Shown piece by piece: positions 49,881-62,107 of a DNA stretch of 64,000 nt. A program made the translations under genes and the position numbers. The notes beneath the pieces are model-generated. The model did not search any database and was not told the DNA's origin. It saw only the letters and a program-made list of their open reading frames with translations. The DNA is from Crossaster papposus (Eukaryota > Echinodermata > Asteroidea > Velatida > Solasteridae), in the NCBI GenBank assembly GCA_037893245.1, contig JBAIAA010000021.1, forward strand, positions 2,170,001-2,234,000. Direction: 5' to 3'. The first letter of the stretch is position 1. Every line of letters starts with the position of its first letter.

Positions 49881-50345
49881 TATGTGACCCGTGCTGCAAA
49901 AATGAGTCTGATGTGTTAAACAAATTGTTTTAAGTTTTACAGTCGGTCAAAAAGAGCAGGAAATAAGCTTTCATTTGACATACCGGTACATGTATGACAC
50001 AACTCTGTAGTGTAATGACTTTGGTCTTTTACGATTGTTTGAAATTTTTCTCAGTTACATGTATATTAAAAATGTCTTTGAACAGAAATGAAGATTTATA
50101 ATTTTAGTGCTTCATTAAATGCTATAGTTAGAGGATGACAAAAACCTTGAATAAATCTACTTTAGGGATCCAAACAACCTTTTCAAATGATCAGTTCTGA
50201 AAAAATAGGTGTCGGAGAAACCAAAATTCCTTAAAACCAAAACATTATTTGTTGAAAGAAAAATCACTTCAATCTGAGACAATAAGCAGTCTTTTACGTG
50301 AAAATGTATTATGCGACAGACTCATTTTTGCAGAGTGGGTCATAT
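49881..50345. mobile_element. TA-flanked inverted-repeat element, family D
   Basis: The left end TATGTGACCCGTGCTGCAAA continues to GAGTCTG; it is mirrored by CAGACTC through GGGTCATAT at the right, about 30 bp with few mismatches. TA at both ends fits a Tc1/mariner-type target. Confidence 0.75.
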
Positions 50346-51146
50346 GTGACCCGCTCTGAGAAAAGGTGACATAAGTCGCAAAAAATAAAAATAGAGTTAC
50401 TGTACATAGTATACATGATTGTAAAGTCCAGGATATAAGCTTTCATTTGGTACATACCGGGTAGTACAGCCTCTATAGCCCCTCCCGTTCCGGTGATATG
50501 ACGTTTTTGCATATTAATGGTTCCATGGAATTCAAAATACACAACTGAGTTAAAGGTAGTATACACCATTGGTAATTGCTTGAATTATCATAAATGGGTA
50601 GATTTGGGGGGTTGTATTTTATAGTAAATATCGTTTAACTGACTTTTCCGAAGTATCATGGACGCCGAGAAAAGCACGAAAAACAGCGTTTGTTTTCAAC
50701 CGGGGTCGAGCAGTTATTCTTATGTTATCTTTGTTTTTTCGCTCTCGCCGTCCGGCGAGAGCGAATTTTTCTTTATAAAATTCAATTTTTTTGAAAAATT
50801 ACAGGATATCTAGCGCAATCCTTTTGCTGAATGCCTAGAATCATTATTTACTTTCAATTGAGTAAGGTATTTCTTAATGTACCTTTAACAGGCTTCGAAA
50901 CACAACAAAACTAAGACAATACATATTGGAACCATGCACTCTTAAAAGTTTTTGTTTCACTTTATTTATCAAATTCCAGCTTTTTGCTAATTAAATCTGA
51001 AACTTTGAATATTAAAGAGTCATTTAAGACAAAAAATGAAAATCAGATTTTGACAAAAATGTTTACCCTATTCAGTACAGGCCATTACACATAAATGCAT
51101 AGCCCGACTTACCGGTATGTCACCTTTTCCTGGAGCAGGTCACATA
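50343..51146. mobile_element. TA-flanked inverted-repeat element, second member, with nested MITE
   Basis: The left end TATGTGACCCGCTCTGAGAA and right end GAGCAGGTCACATA form ~33-bp arms that include AAAAGGTGACATA. It abuts the previous element, sharing the CATATG junction. A family A MITE sits inside. Confidence 0.75.
50554..50884 (+). mobile_element. TTAA-flanked MITE, family A, nested
   Basis: TTAA on both sides (50,550-50,553 and 50,885-50,888). The right arm is mostly deleted down to ACCT. Confidence 0.8.
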
Positions 51147-53118
51147 CATGTATAGTATGCATACAAAAGGACAAATCTTAATTCTTTTCATAACAACCTC
51201 AACATTCTAGAAACTCATTCAAAATTGCTAAAATATATTAAAATGTTGCACATCACAAATATTTACCAACACCAGTATGCAAACTTATGTGACAGTTGTG
51301 TGTGATCCTGTGATATGACCCCTAACTGGGATGCCCTCTGATTGAACTGATGACCTCGTTTGAGTGGACATGTTGTTGCCCCCCTAGGGTGGCCGCTTGT
51401 CACTTGGCATGTCAAAAATGCAAATGGCCTGTAGGAAAACAAAACACACACCAGAAGTCACTGGTAAGGTCAATACTTGACATGAGTTGACCCGGGTCAT
51501 TGCTAAGCAGCTTGAAAATTAAAATTCTTAAGTTTGTTGTTTTGAAAGTACTGTACAATGTACAAAAGAAATGTCAGTCATATTTTGTGTCAACATAATA
51601 CAGACCACATAAGGGCAGAGGGGCTTTTTTTTCTTCTTCTTATCTTCAATATGGCTGCCATTCTTTTTTTACATTTCCGACAACCTATGGTATTTTCAAT
51701 GTTCCAAAATAAAAAACTAAAAGATGTTGGGCAACTAATTTGAACGTTTTTGTAGTAGTTTAATTTCTACTTAAAGGCCAAGTAAAACAAACCAAAAAAT
51801 GATATGTTCAAAAATTAGTGTCTCAGTAAATTGAATAAAATTCTTTCAGCGAGCACAAAGCCGCAGCCAAATCATCAATGCCGACTCTACACCATACATG
51901 TATATGTTGGATTTTGCACGGACCATCAAATGCATGCAGTTGCTCTTAAAATGTTTGCTGCCCTGCTAAAGTTTTCAACTCCTGGGATTTTCCCCGTTAT
52001 CCACTTTACACTTTAATTTGAGTTTAAAGAAGTTTAATAATACATGTAATAGACTCTGTAGAACCCTGATCGACTAACAAAAAAGAAAGTAAAGTGTAAA
52101 CATTTTTCCAAAACTAATTAAACATGTAAGCATTAGCATCACGTATTTACGGAGGTTTTATAGCGCAGAACAGCCAGTGCACCGCGCCTGGCGGCACAAA
52201 ATGTCAGGGAAACACGCGATCTGTATCGGATCCAGTACGAGCAGTAAAATCATTACATGAATGCATGTTTAAACAGAAAATACACAGAAATGAAAGATGA
52301 ATGTTCTGTGAATTAACTTGCAGAAATCTGCGTTCTCCATCGATATTTGCTTGCCATTTTTATGATGTAAAATATACCCAAGGGGTTAGGGTTAATAATG
52401 GGTTGGTCCACCTTCTTATTCAATTACACAAAAAGTGAAAACAATTTATCCCAGCACCTTTCCTCTCAAAAAAGTATAGCTGGTTTTCCTAATTTGCTTT
52501 TATGACATACCCGGTACAGTACATGTACAGTGTAGTTGACTGAATTTTGTTTACCGTAGTTTTGAGTTATAACCAAAAAGTATTTAGGGAGTTTTTTTTT
52601 CCTTTCTAAAGTAACACAACGTTCAATGATTTCAACAGTTCATGTGCATGAAAATCTCATGTGTTGATTTACCGGTATAATGCAGCAAATTAGAAGTTTT
52701 ATAATTAAAATCCACTTTATGATTACTTGCACACTGTTGAATTTGTCCAAAGTTCTTTGCTCTACGGTATGTTGTATTCAACCATAGAGCTACCATACAA
52801 TGTACATGTACAATGTAGGTGTACTCAAGTCAATGGTCTTACACTGTGAAACTGCCAGTAGCGGTACAGTACATGTACAATGTATACACTATCTACTGGT
52901 AGGAATTCAGTGCACTGAGTAGTTTACCATACAAGTTATGTGCAGTGACCGCTCCACATTATATTCAGTCACTAATAACGTTTTGACTGGCATTCCTGCA
53001 CGGTTTCCACATACCACTCACATACTGGGCATGACCAAAAATAGACAGGTGCTGGCACGTACATGTAGTACCGTTTAACCAGGGACACAAAATCTGCTCT
53101 TGTGTGTACAAACCATGC
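51147..53118. other. Unannotated intronic DNA
   Basis: Nearly 2 kb of AT-rich DNA with scattered GTACATGTAC palindromes. No gene, RNA or repeat family recognised. Confidence 0.4.
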
Positions 53119-53397
53119 CCGTAAATATCGTAAATATCGGACTAAGGGTTTGGTTTTTGAGAAGTTTAATATCAGGGTTATATTTTCCTCATTAGTTGAT
53201 ATCTCTAAAGGATTAAATATACAAAGAGGAACTGGTTGCTATTTTGGGTCGGAGGTCAAGAGTAAATACCGGACAGAGGGTTCGGTTTTGGAGAAGTTTA
53301 ATATCGGAGTTATTTTTTCATCATCAGTTGATATCTCTAAAGGGTATACATTGTAAACAAAGAGAAACTGGTTACTATTTTGGGTCGGAGGTCAAGA
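53119..53397 (+). repeat. Two tandem ~138-bp repeats
   Basis: The blocks 53,119-53,254 and about 53,262-53,397 share AGAAGTTTAATATC, GTTGATATCTCTAAAG and TATTTTGGGTCGGAGGTCAA in the same order with moderate divergence. Confidence 0.8.
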
Positions 53398-53536
53398 GAA
53401 TTTGGAGTCTACTGTCTACTGCTCAAATTTATCGCCATGAAGTATTGCGTGAATCTAAAATATGCCATTTATCCCTAACATCCTCAAACAGTCAAACGTT
53501 CTCCAGGTTTTGTTGGAATCTGTTGGGATGGGTACT

Positions 53537-54147
53537 GCAGCCGATTTCACGAAACCTTACGCAATTGCGTAAGCCCCCTTGCGCCACAATTTATTGCGTA
53601 AGCTGCGCTACTTTTGTTGCTGCGCAACATTTCGCTTACGACAGTTTCACGAAAGTTTGACAGTGCGTAAGTCCGCGGCTTACGCAACAAATTAAGGCGT
53701 AGCTTGCGCAGTCAATTTAGGTGGCGTAAGATATGGCGTAGCGACTGAAAATGACCTATTTTACCAGCAAATCGTAATTGACGTGGAGCCCGTTATTGCT
53801 CAACTTATTAAGCTTAATAAAAGACACTCACAGTTTCATGATTGAAGTAAAAGAATCACTATTTTACCCGTGACAGAATTGTTAATGTTGCTACACGATT
53901 TCGCGGAAAGTCGGACAAAACTATTTTCAAAATGGTGGGCGAAGGTGATACAACGACGATTTCGTGAAGAACACAATAATACGCAAACAGTCGCCGTAAA
54001 CGCTGTTTAAAACGTTGCGCAGCTACGCCAAGTTTTGTGAAATGCTCCGTAAGGAAATGGCGCAGCTACGCAACATTTTTGTTGCGTAAGCCTTGCGCTA
54101 CTTTTGAAAATGGCGCAAGCTATGCACTTTTCGTGAAATCTGCTGCT
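53537..54147. mobile_element. ~610-bp inverted-repeat element rich in TTACGCAA-type motifs
   Basis: The ends are GCAGCCGATTTCACGAAA and TTTCGTGAAATCTGCTGC. Sub-terminal sequence carries many GCGTAAG and TACGCAAC motifs in both orientations. Perhaps Harbinger-like; the class is unproved. Confidence 0.7.
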
Positions 54148-54183
54148 GGACACCTAGCAGTCTTTACACTGGGTCAGTCATAA

Positions 54184-55772
54184 GGTGTTTTCACACTATC
54201 TCGGTTTCGAACGGTGTTGAAACTAACCCGGTTCCAACCCAAATCAGCATGGGTTGTTTTCGACACGGATCACGGAGACGCAACGTTCACACTGTTTATG
54301 CCGCAAACAATCCGGCTAGGGTTGCCGTGCATTCATACTACCGGTACACATTTCTCAACACGTATCGCATTAAAAAAGGCACGCTGTGATGATTTTCCCG
54401 ATCCCACAATTGTTAATTTATGCGGCACTGGCTCGGCCTTTTGTCGTGGATTCCCTGGCCTGTACAGTACAGTACAGTACATACATGTATGTACCGTACA
54501 TGCGGAACATTGTGCTGAATACACAGCTACCGTACTACAAACTTTTTTTTCCAGATCACTCCTCATTTCAATTATTTCACGTTCAACAACCGATACAGTA
54601 TATCCCAGCAATGTCCACAACGCTAAAATAAACAAGTCCCAATCCCCGATTGCAGCACACATCATTAGATGCCAAGCTTAATATGACCAACGACGAAGCA
54701 ATAAGATCAAAGACCTTAGGCTATGTCCATATTACTCGGCTAACGGCTTACAGCTACCGGTACATACACCTCTATGGGAAATGGCTACAGCATCTTCCAC
54801 AGTGGCATGTGTGATTGGAAGCCATAGCCTTTTAATTTGGATGCAGTCTCAGGCTGCTTCAAGACGTGGGGCTTACACGTACAGCGTGAGCTTCCTTGGC
54901 TTATGCCCTTCAGATATAATAAGAAGTATCGAGGACTTGTTTTCGACACAGATCACGGAGATGCAACGTTTACACTGTTCATGCCGCGAACCAGCCGCTA
55001 GTGAACCGTGTAACGTTCAATCCGGCTAGGGTCGCCGTGCATTCACACTACACATTTCTCAACACGGATCGCATTTAAAAAGGCGCGCTGTGATGATTTT
55101 CCCAATCCCACAATTGTTAATTTATGCGGCACTGGTTCGGCGTTTTGACGTGGATTCCCTGGCCTTCGAGATCCTCAGACATTTTCGCGAACACCTTATT
55201 TCTTTGCAACTAAACCGCATCGTCCGACCAAATCGTCAACATGGTCTTTACTTCTTTGTCCTTCCACGTCGGTCTTTCAGCTTTATTGTCTGACTTTTTT
55301 TGGGACCTATTTTTTTTCGAACAAAATTGGAGAGAATTAAGTGCCCGAGTGCGTGTTGTTGCTGTTGTGTTAAGGTTTGGTGAAGAACCACGTGTGTGCT
55401 AGCGCATATGCACAACATGCGTGACGTGCCAGTACACGTCGATCGCAGAACTGATTGTTTATTGACCTTTGTATACCGTGTGTCAGATTTCCGTAGGATT
55501 TCGTGCCACAACTCAACACGGATCAACGGTATGCGAACTCAACGCGGGGCGGTTCACACTATAATTTTTGACACGGTTCACGCCGAAAAATGCAATTTCA
55601 ATGAGGGTTCAGATTTTCAACCCTGGTCCCTACCAGGGTCAATTTCAATCCAGCTAGAGCTTGCTACCCGGGTTAGAACCGGGTTGAATTTTTAGTAGTG
55701 TGAAAAGGGTTGAAAATATCTCAGGGTTGGAAGTGGCTCCAACCCCGAGATTTTGGACAGTGTGAAAGCGCC
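54184..55772. mobile_element. ~1.6-kb inverted-repeat element with internal duplication
   Basis: Left GGTGTTTTCACACTATCTCGG and right CTCGG/CCGAG-containing end GTGTGAAAGCGCC are mirrored. Inside, a block of about 200 bp appears twice (54,252-54,462 and 54,936-55,170), separated by a copy of the 430-bp repeat described next. TAA and TAC lie outside the ends. Confidence 0.55.
54497..54932 (+). repeat. ~430-bp repeat, copy 1
   Basis: From CATTGTGCTGAATACACAGC to about TATAATAAGAAGT, closely repeated at 58,691-59,121. It splits the duplicated block of the element around it. Inner GGCTATG/CATAGCC arms suggest a transposable origin. Confidence 0.8.
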
Positions 55773-55980
55773 TACATGTAACATACACATGTACATGTAG
55801 TTTGCAATTGTGTTGGAATTTGCAAGGATGGGTGTGGTTTCCATGTAAATGACACTAGGGAGTTAGGGATACTCTCTGGTTTTTATACTTGACTTGTGTT
55901 GATTTTACATGTAGCCTGTTTAATTTTCGCCTGGTCAACAACATTGGTGAGCATTTGCACAGAAGTACATGTATACATCA

Positions 55981-56310
55981 ATTCGCATTTTTGTATCACT
56001 GTGGAGACATGGCTTTGTTCTCGTGTACAAAATGGTTAGAAAGTCGAGCACGTTTTTCAAAATGCTCCCATTTTAACCATAATTGTTTTCCTGGGTTAAA
56101 ATATACCCGATATTATACCCTAACCCAAACACTAACCATAACCCACATCCTAATCCTAGTTTTTGAGTAATTTAAGTAAAATCCAAAAATCTAATTCTTG
56201 AAATTCCCAGTGGAGACCTATTCATCTATAGAAATTTACCCTCCGGAGACGTTTTGTCTCCATTGTACACATTGTGTTCATGTCTCCAGAGGGTACCGTA
56301 TTTCGCACCA
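55981..56310 (-). repeat. Dispersed repeat family C, copy 3 (minus)
   Basis: Reverse-orientation copy ending in GTATTTCGCACC. Confidence 0.85.
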
Positions 56311-56500
56311 CATGTACCGGTACATGTTAATGCACCGGTACAGTACATGTGTGTGTAACAGTTCTCAGCAGTTCTGAATCAAGCCAGTTGAGGCCAATTG
56401 TTTACATCTTTATACTCAAGATGCTGTACTACAGTATAAGACTTCAGGCAAACCTCCGCATTTGCAACCAGAGCCCACACACTATAATGATGACACATAT

Positions 56501-56532
<32 letters not shown>

Positions 56533-57380
56533 TAGTCGTGCCGCACAGTCCTGTTTCGTACTCTGGTCAATATGCTCTGTATAAGCCCAGCAGGAGCCAG
56601 GCGCCAAAATGCTCTGCCTGCCCTGAAATTAGAGATGGGTTCATGAAGCAATGTGTAAAGGGGCCTGCGTGGAGAGTTGAAGATTTGAAGACGGCCCAGT
56701 GGGGAAAGTATTGAGCTGGAAGTCACCTCGGCCTTTTTTTCTCTCTTATGGCTGATTGGATGAATGGACAATTTAATAAGGATTGACAGACATTTTGATA
56801 TTGGAAACAAATAAAATTTGTGAATGAAGTTGAAACCTGCCTTGTTGTTTTGGGTACTCGCAGAACAAGGACGGATTGATTTTGCAACTGTTTTGTTTTG
56901 GTTTCTTTTCATCAAATCTGTAAAATTGTTTGATTTCTTGTACATGTACATGTAGTTGTATTACTGTTTGAGATTGGTAGGCTAATTTTATTAGCTTCAT
57001 TGTGTTGAAAACCTGACGAAGTTTTCAATTTGTTAACAATAATTTAACACATTTATCATTATTTATAACATTAATTTTTAAAAGTAGGCACTCGGACAGC
57101 CAGACTTCTAAAATCCCTGTCTGGTGCTTTGCCAAACCCAAGGGCCTTAATCTAATATCCAGATCAATGGAGAAATCCTGTTATGTCGATCTGGTATTGA
57201 TCGCTATCCAGCCCTGTCTCACTGCACGACATCGGTACGTGATGTACATCAGTAGGCCTGCCCTGTGGAGTACAAATGTAGAATCAGGCATGACGTTCTT
57301 CATGGCAAGTTCATTTAGTTTATAGTGCCGCGCAGTACATGTACCTGTACATATTTGATCTTTGGATCAGAATAATGTGC
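56311..57380. other. Unannotated intronic DNA
   Basis: Apart from a CAAG microsatellite, nothing recognised. A 190-residue minus-strand open frame (56,379-56,951) spans the microsatellite and gives low-complexity leucine/cysteine runs, so I do not support it. Confidence 0.4.
56501..56532. repeat. (CAAG)8 microsatellite
   Basis: Eight perfect CAAG copies. Confidence 0.97.
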
Positions 57381-57499
57381 ATGTGCACACACAATCACAC
57401 ACTGTAATTGTTAGCAACCAAAAAAAAAATTTCCACACTAGCTTTTTCGTGCGGTCTTGGTATTTTTTGTTTTGATTGTGCTACAAAGTAAAAGTTCAC

Positions 57500-57650
57500 A
57501 CAAAAATGTCTGAGAAATTGGGCCTGAAATCGCCCAAGACCTATTAAACCGTGTTGAAATTTTAAAACGATTTGGTTCTGTGTAGATTTCAACACGGATC
57601 GAACGTACCGGTACATGTACCGGGTACATGTTCATAGTGTGAAAAAACCT
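57500..57650. mobile_element. Fragment related to the 54,184 element
   Basis: Contains TTTCAACACGGATCGAAC and ends in ATAGTGTGAAAAAACCT, like the terminal region of the 1.6-kb element. Left end unclear. Confidence 0.4.
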
Positions 57651-57917
57651 ATATTGCTACGGTACTTATTATTTATTTAAGATGGAATTTGCGTCCGTCC
57701 AAGTGATGTAAATTCAATATTAGATTTTGCTGTTATAATCTCTCGGGACAACACAGATACCGGTACATGTACGTACGGTACATACCGTAAGTACCGGTAT
57801 GTCTGTGTGGGTGAAAAACCAAAGCCAATGAATTGACATCACCCCAACACAAATTCCAACTAATAAAACATTTGCTTTCCGTACCCGTTGCTAAACATAT
57901 TCAAACTCGTCAGCCGA

Positions 57918-57999
57918 CCCTGGCTAGCTCAGTGGTCGAGTTGTAAGACATCTGCACTAGAAAGCAGGAGGTCGTAGGTTCGAGTCCCACCCAGTGATT
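57918..57999 (+). mobile_element. tRNA-like sequence (pseudogene or SINE head)
   Basis: A box TAGCTCAGTGG and B box GGTTCGAGTCC at roughly normal spacing, and an anticodon-like stem TCTGC/GCAGG. The D arm and acceptor ends do not pair and the anticodon loop is 8 nt. No relation to the alanine array. Confidence 0.6.
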
Positions 58000-58154
58000 A
58001 GTTTTTTTGGGGGGATAACACACTGAGTATACATGTATAGTGTTTCTAAAATATGTCCGTGAAGGGCAAAACTTGATATTAAATTTAATATGGCAACATT
58101 TGTGTACATGTCCACATTTTACACGCATGCGTTCAGTTTTGTCTGATGTACTAA

Positions 58155-58260
58155 TACACAGTATGTACATGTATGTACCGGTACATTATACCGGTACATT
58201 GTACACAATGTACGTGTACAATTTGTGTACCGGTACATACATGTATAGTACACTGTATTT
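58155..58260. repeat. Dense GTACCGGTACATGTAC-type palindrome cluster
   Basis: Many overlapping self-complementary words made of GTAC, CCGG and CATG. Similar clusters recur at about 62,484-62,535 and elsewhere in the window. Confidence 0.7.
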
Positions 58261-58268
58261 ACATTAGT

Positions 58269-58622
58269 GGTGCGAAATACGGTAACCTCTGGAGACGTGA
58301 ACACAATGGGGACAGTGGGAGTGAAAAGGTCTCCAAAGGGTAATTTCTATAGATGAATATACATAGGTCTCCACTAGGAATTTCACGAATTAGATTTTTG
58401 GATTGTGCCTAAATTACTCAAAAACTAGGGTTAGGATGTGGGTTAGTGTAAAAAAGGTTATGGTATATAGGGTACCGGTACATGTATATTGGGTCGAAAT
58501 TTCAACCCAAGAAAATAATTGTGGTTAAAATGGGAGCATTTTGAAAAACGTGCTCGACTTTCTAACCATTTTGTACACGAGAACAAAGCCATGTCTCCAC
58601 AGTGATACAAAAATGCGAATAC
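58269..58622 (+). repeat. Dispersed repeat family C, copy 4
   Basis: Most divergent copy, with a GTACCGG-type insertion inside. Confidence 0.82.
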
Positions 58623-58690
58623 ACAATGTACATACTACATGTAGTACATGTATACCGGTACATGTACAGTTGTATGTCCCGTTCCAGTAT

Positions 58691-59121
58691 GCGGTACATT
58701 GTGCTGAATACACAGCTACCGTACTACAAACTTTTTTTCCCAGATCACTCCTCATTTCAATTATTTCTCGTTCAACAACCGATATATATCCCAGCAATGT
58801 CCACAACGCTAAAATAAACAAGTCCCGATCCCCGATTGCAGCACACATCATTAGATGCCAAGCTTAATATGACCAACGACGAAGCAATAAGATCAAAGAC
58901 CTTAGGCTATGTCCATATTACTCGGCTAACGGCTTACAGCAACATACACCTCTATTGGAAATGGCTACAGCATCTTCCACAGTGGCATGTGTGATTGGAA
59001 GCCATAGCCTGGTACCTGTAATTTGGATGCAGTCTCAGGCTGCTTCAAGACGTGGGGCTTACACGTACCGGTACAGCGAGAGCTTCCTTGGCTTATGCCC
59101 TTCAGATATAATAAGAAGTAC
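58691..59121 (+). repeat. ~430-bp repeat, copy 2
   Basis: Matches 54,497-54,932. It follows a family C copy by only ~70 bp. Confidence 0.8.
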
Positions 59122-59628
59122 TGTACCGAGGACTCCGGAAATTAATTTAATTTCTGGCCTCTGGTATTTTCAGCCCAATGGTGTAACACTTTCTCTTGTT
59201 GTCGTGTACATGGTTAGGTTACTTTGTGGCTGCTACACGTGATGTTCAATTATAAAAACAAGCCCGAATTCATGCTGGAGCCGCGTCGTTGTGTAGTGGT
59301 CTAGTTCAAATACACAACAGTATTGCAGACAATTCTCTCTAGCATGTTCATTTCATAATGTTTAGAAGGCACTTTTGGACTCCAATTAAACCGTCACTGT
59401 CGGGCAGCTTTGGTTACGTGGCATCTCTGTTTGGCTTTGGTTGTCATTTTGGTTGCTCCCTTTCAGTGTTTACCAAGAAGTTCCCGGAGAAGAATAAGAA
59501 CAACGCCGTCTGCGATGCGGCAAACAAAAGGACACTTGGTAGACTAGTGCAGACTTCCGCCCAACCGCCAAAATGTCATACAGTATCTCCCAATGTAAAC
59601 AACAACATTCAAAGTGTTCCAGATTCCT
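59122..59628. other. Unannotated intronic DNA
   Basis: A 125-residue open frame (59,358-59,735) begins here but runs into the MITE that follows and has no recognisable domain. Confidence 0.35.
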
Positions 59629-59855
59629 GGGGCCAATTTCATAAAACATGTAAGCACAAACAATTGCTTAGCATAAAAATAGTTTTGCTCAGTAAAAATG
59701 GGTTACCAGCCAAAACACCGTACCTTTCATGCTAAGCAAAATTAAGCTAAATATCAGTCACAAACAATAAACATCATCTGAAAAATTGATTTTTAACCAT
59801 GTTTTCCCCCAGGAAGAAGTTTGATACTAAGCAATTTTTTTATGAAATTGGCCCC
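59629..59855. mobile_element. ~227-bp MITE with GGGGCCAATTTCATAAA ends
   Basis: Terminal inverted repeats GGGGCCAATTTCATAAA and TTTATGAAATTGGCCCC, AT-rich interior with repeated GCTTAGCA/TGCTAAGC. Superfamily not determined. Confidence 0.82.
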
Positions 59856-60368
59856 TGATCTTCATCCAGATCCATCTGAAAATTATTAGAATCATCCTCG
59901 ACCCATAAGCTACTGGTATTTACTCATTCCTACGCATTCTGAATACTTTGTTATTGCACATCTGTACATAATTTGTGTTTAATAACTTCAATTCACATTG
60001 AACTCTTTGGAGAGTGGTGACGTAAACATTATTTTTTTTAGCATCTGAAATGTCAAGCGTATCATAGACGTCACGAACTGGTACATGTACACGTAATGCC
60101 AGGGAAACAAACTGAAAAGCCATCAGAAAAGATGAGCAAAACAAAACGAAAGAATTTACAGCCGCGGAAAGTTTGGGCCGTGCCTTTAAATGTCAGATAA
60201 GCCGCTTGGTGGACTGTGAAATCAACATGAGCAGAATTACTGAAGCTAGATATTGTAAGTTGGCAGAGGAGATGGGACGTGAAGTCTCAAGAATGTGCTG
60301 AGAAGAGGAATTATAGGTTTGGTTCTGCATGGTCTAAAAATAAAGGGGTCTCATCGCTGAGTAAAAAT
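59856..60368. other. Unannotated intronic DNA
   Basis: No feature recognised. Confidence 0.4.
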
Positions 60369-60793
60369 ATGTGACCTGTCATCACAAAATGAGCGTAAAG
60401 TCGGCAAAATCAAAAATTGAGATATGGGTATTTCTAAATTCTGTGGAAACAGAGCTTTCCAATGGTATAACACTTAGAGGTTTGATACTCAATATTATTT
60501 TATTTTTTATTTTTTAGTCTGGAGTCTTAATACAGAGATTATGAAAAAACGGGCATTTCTTGCGAGAAATTGTGTGAAAGGCATAGAAAGGCATAGTCAA
60601 AATTGTCTCAAAAACTTTTTTTTTCTTTTTCTGATCGTCCTGAAAAATTAGGAATTGATTGTTGGGGATTTACTCTTTAAAAAACCCATATAATCTCAAA
60701 ATAGACCACCCCTTCAAATTTAGACTTTGACTGGCCGTACTGGGAAATCACTCCGTGCGACTTTACGCTCATTTTGTGATGACAGGTCACATA
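60369..60793. mobile_element. TA-flanked inverted-repeat element, family D-like
   Basis: The left end TATGTGACCTGTCATCACAA and onward to TAAAGTCGG is mirrored by ACTTTACGC through GACAGGTCACATA at the right, about 36 bp with little mismatch. TA at both ends. Confidence 0.82.
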
Positions 60794-61199
60794 TAATAAT
60801 GATGTTAGGGAAGTACATGTAGGGTGCGTTCGAGTAGCTCACCCGGATCAACTCGGTTAAAGACCGTTGGGTTAGTCACGAAAGCCTAGCTAAACAAACA
60901 CTCAAACCCAGGCCATTATGATCTTCACTTGATGGTCGCATCCATGGTCCTAGCCATTGACAAAACGCCATTTTCGTACCGAGGTGTACTGTGAGATTTA
61001 CTGCTTTTCCATCAGTCACAAACAAGTACATGTAGCAACGCCGGGCTGGAATAACAGCTTATGACGTCACAATGAGCTCAATAAATGTTTAGACCTCCAA
61101 TAAAGTTGATTTTGTGCACTAACTAATCCTCTGTCCGGCCTCCATTTCGTGGGGGGGGGGGGGGGGATTTGAGGTACGGAGAAAAAGTGTCGGAGGAGA
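60794..61199. other. Unannotated intronic DNA with a G run
   Basis: Contains an uninterrupted run of about 17 G at 61,150-61,167. Otherwise nothing recognised. Confidence 0.45.
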
Positions 61200-61400
61200 A
61201 TATACATTACCATTGGTAATTGCTTGAATTTTCTTGAATGAGTAGATTTGGGGGGTTGTATTTTATAGTAAATATCGTTTTTAACTTACCTGTCTGAAGT
61301 TTTACAATTATGGATGTCGAGAAAAGCACGAAAAACACGTTTGTTTTCAACCAGTTATCCTTATGTTATCTTTGTTTTTTTTGCGATCGCCGTTTTTTTA
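61200..61400 (+). mobile_element. Family A MITE, truncated
   Basis: Begins within the left terminal repeat (ACCATTGGTAATTGCTTG) and stops after GCGATCGCC in the middle of the family A sequence. Confidence 0.78.
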
Positions 61401-61712
61401 ATTTCAATACAGTTCCAAAACTGCCAAAGCTGCACACAGAAAATTGTATGGGTGTATGTATACGTACATGTATACTATACACAATGTATATATTGCCTGA
61501 GATCTTATTCAGGGAATAAATAAAGAGAAACATAAATCATAAATGTATTTAATGAGATCTGACATGCAGTGTGAAAATTTGAACCTAAGATTTTCTATTT
61601 CATGTACAGTATAGTACATGTATGCGGTGCTCGAGGCTGCTGTAAGTATAGAAAATGTGTAAAAGAAGAGTTTGTGACAGACATTTTGACTGTACACAAT
61701 GTAGATTATTAA

Positions 61713-62103
61713 AGGTAGGATACATCATTGGTAATTGCTTTGAATTATCATTAATAGGTAGATTTGGGGGTTGTATTTTATAGTAAATATCGTTTAACTG
61801 ACCTGTCCAAAGTTTTACAATCATGGATGCCGAGAAAAGCACGAAAAATAGCGTTTATTTTCAACCGGCGTTGGGCAGTTATTCTTATGTTATCTTTGTT
61901 TTTTCGCGCTTGCCGTCCGGCGATCGCGAATTTTTTTGTATCAAATTATATTTTTTGGAATAATTACAGTGTATGTATATCTAGCGCTATTATTTTGCTC
62001 GATGCCTAGAATCATTATTTACTTTCAAATGAGTAAGATATTTCATAATAATTCGGTAGTAAATATTTCCGATAACCGCAAATGGTGTTTACTACATGTA
62101 CCT
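61713..62103 (+). mobile_element. TTAA-flanked MITE, family A
   Basis: TTAA on both sides (61,709-61,712 and 62,104-62,107). Left end AGGTAGGATACATCATT; the right end is interrupted by TACATG. Confidence 0.83.
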
Positions 62104-62107
62104 TTAA

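Noticed and set aside
56379-56951. 190-residue minus-strand open frame, the longest in the window
   Set aside because: It spans the CAAG microsatellite, giving leucine/alanine/cysteine runs; no domain or splice context supports it.
57918-57999. A functional tRNA-Ser gene
   Set aside because: The promoter boxes look right, but the acceptor and D stems fail to pair and the anticodon loop is 8 nt, so a pseudogene or SINE head is more likely.
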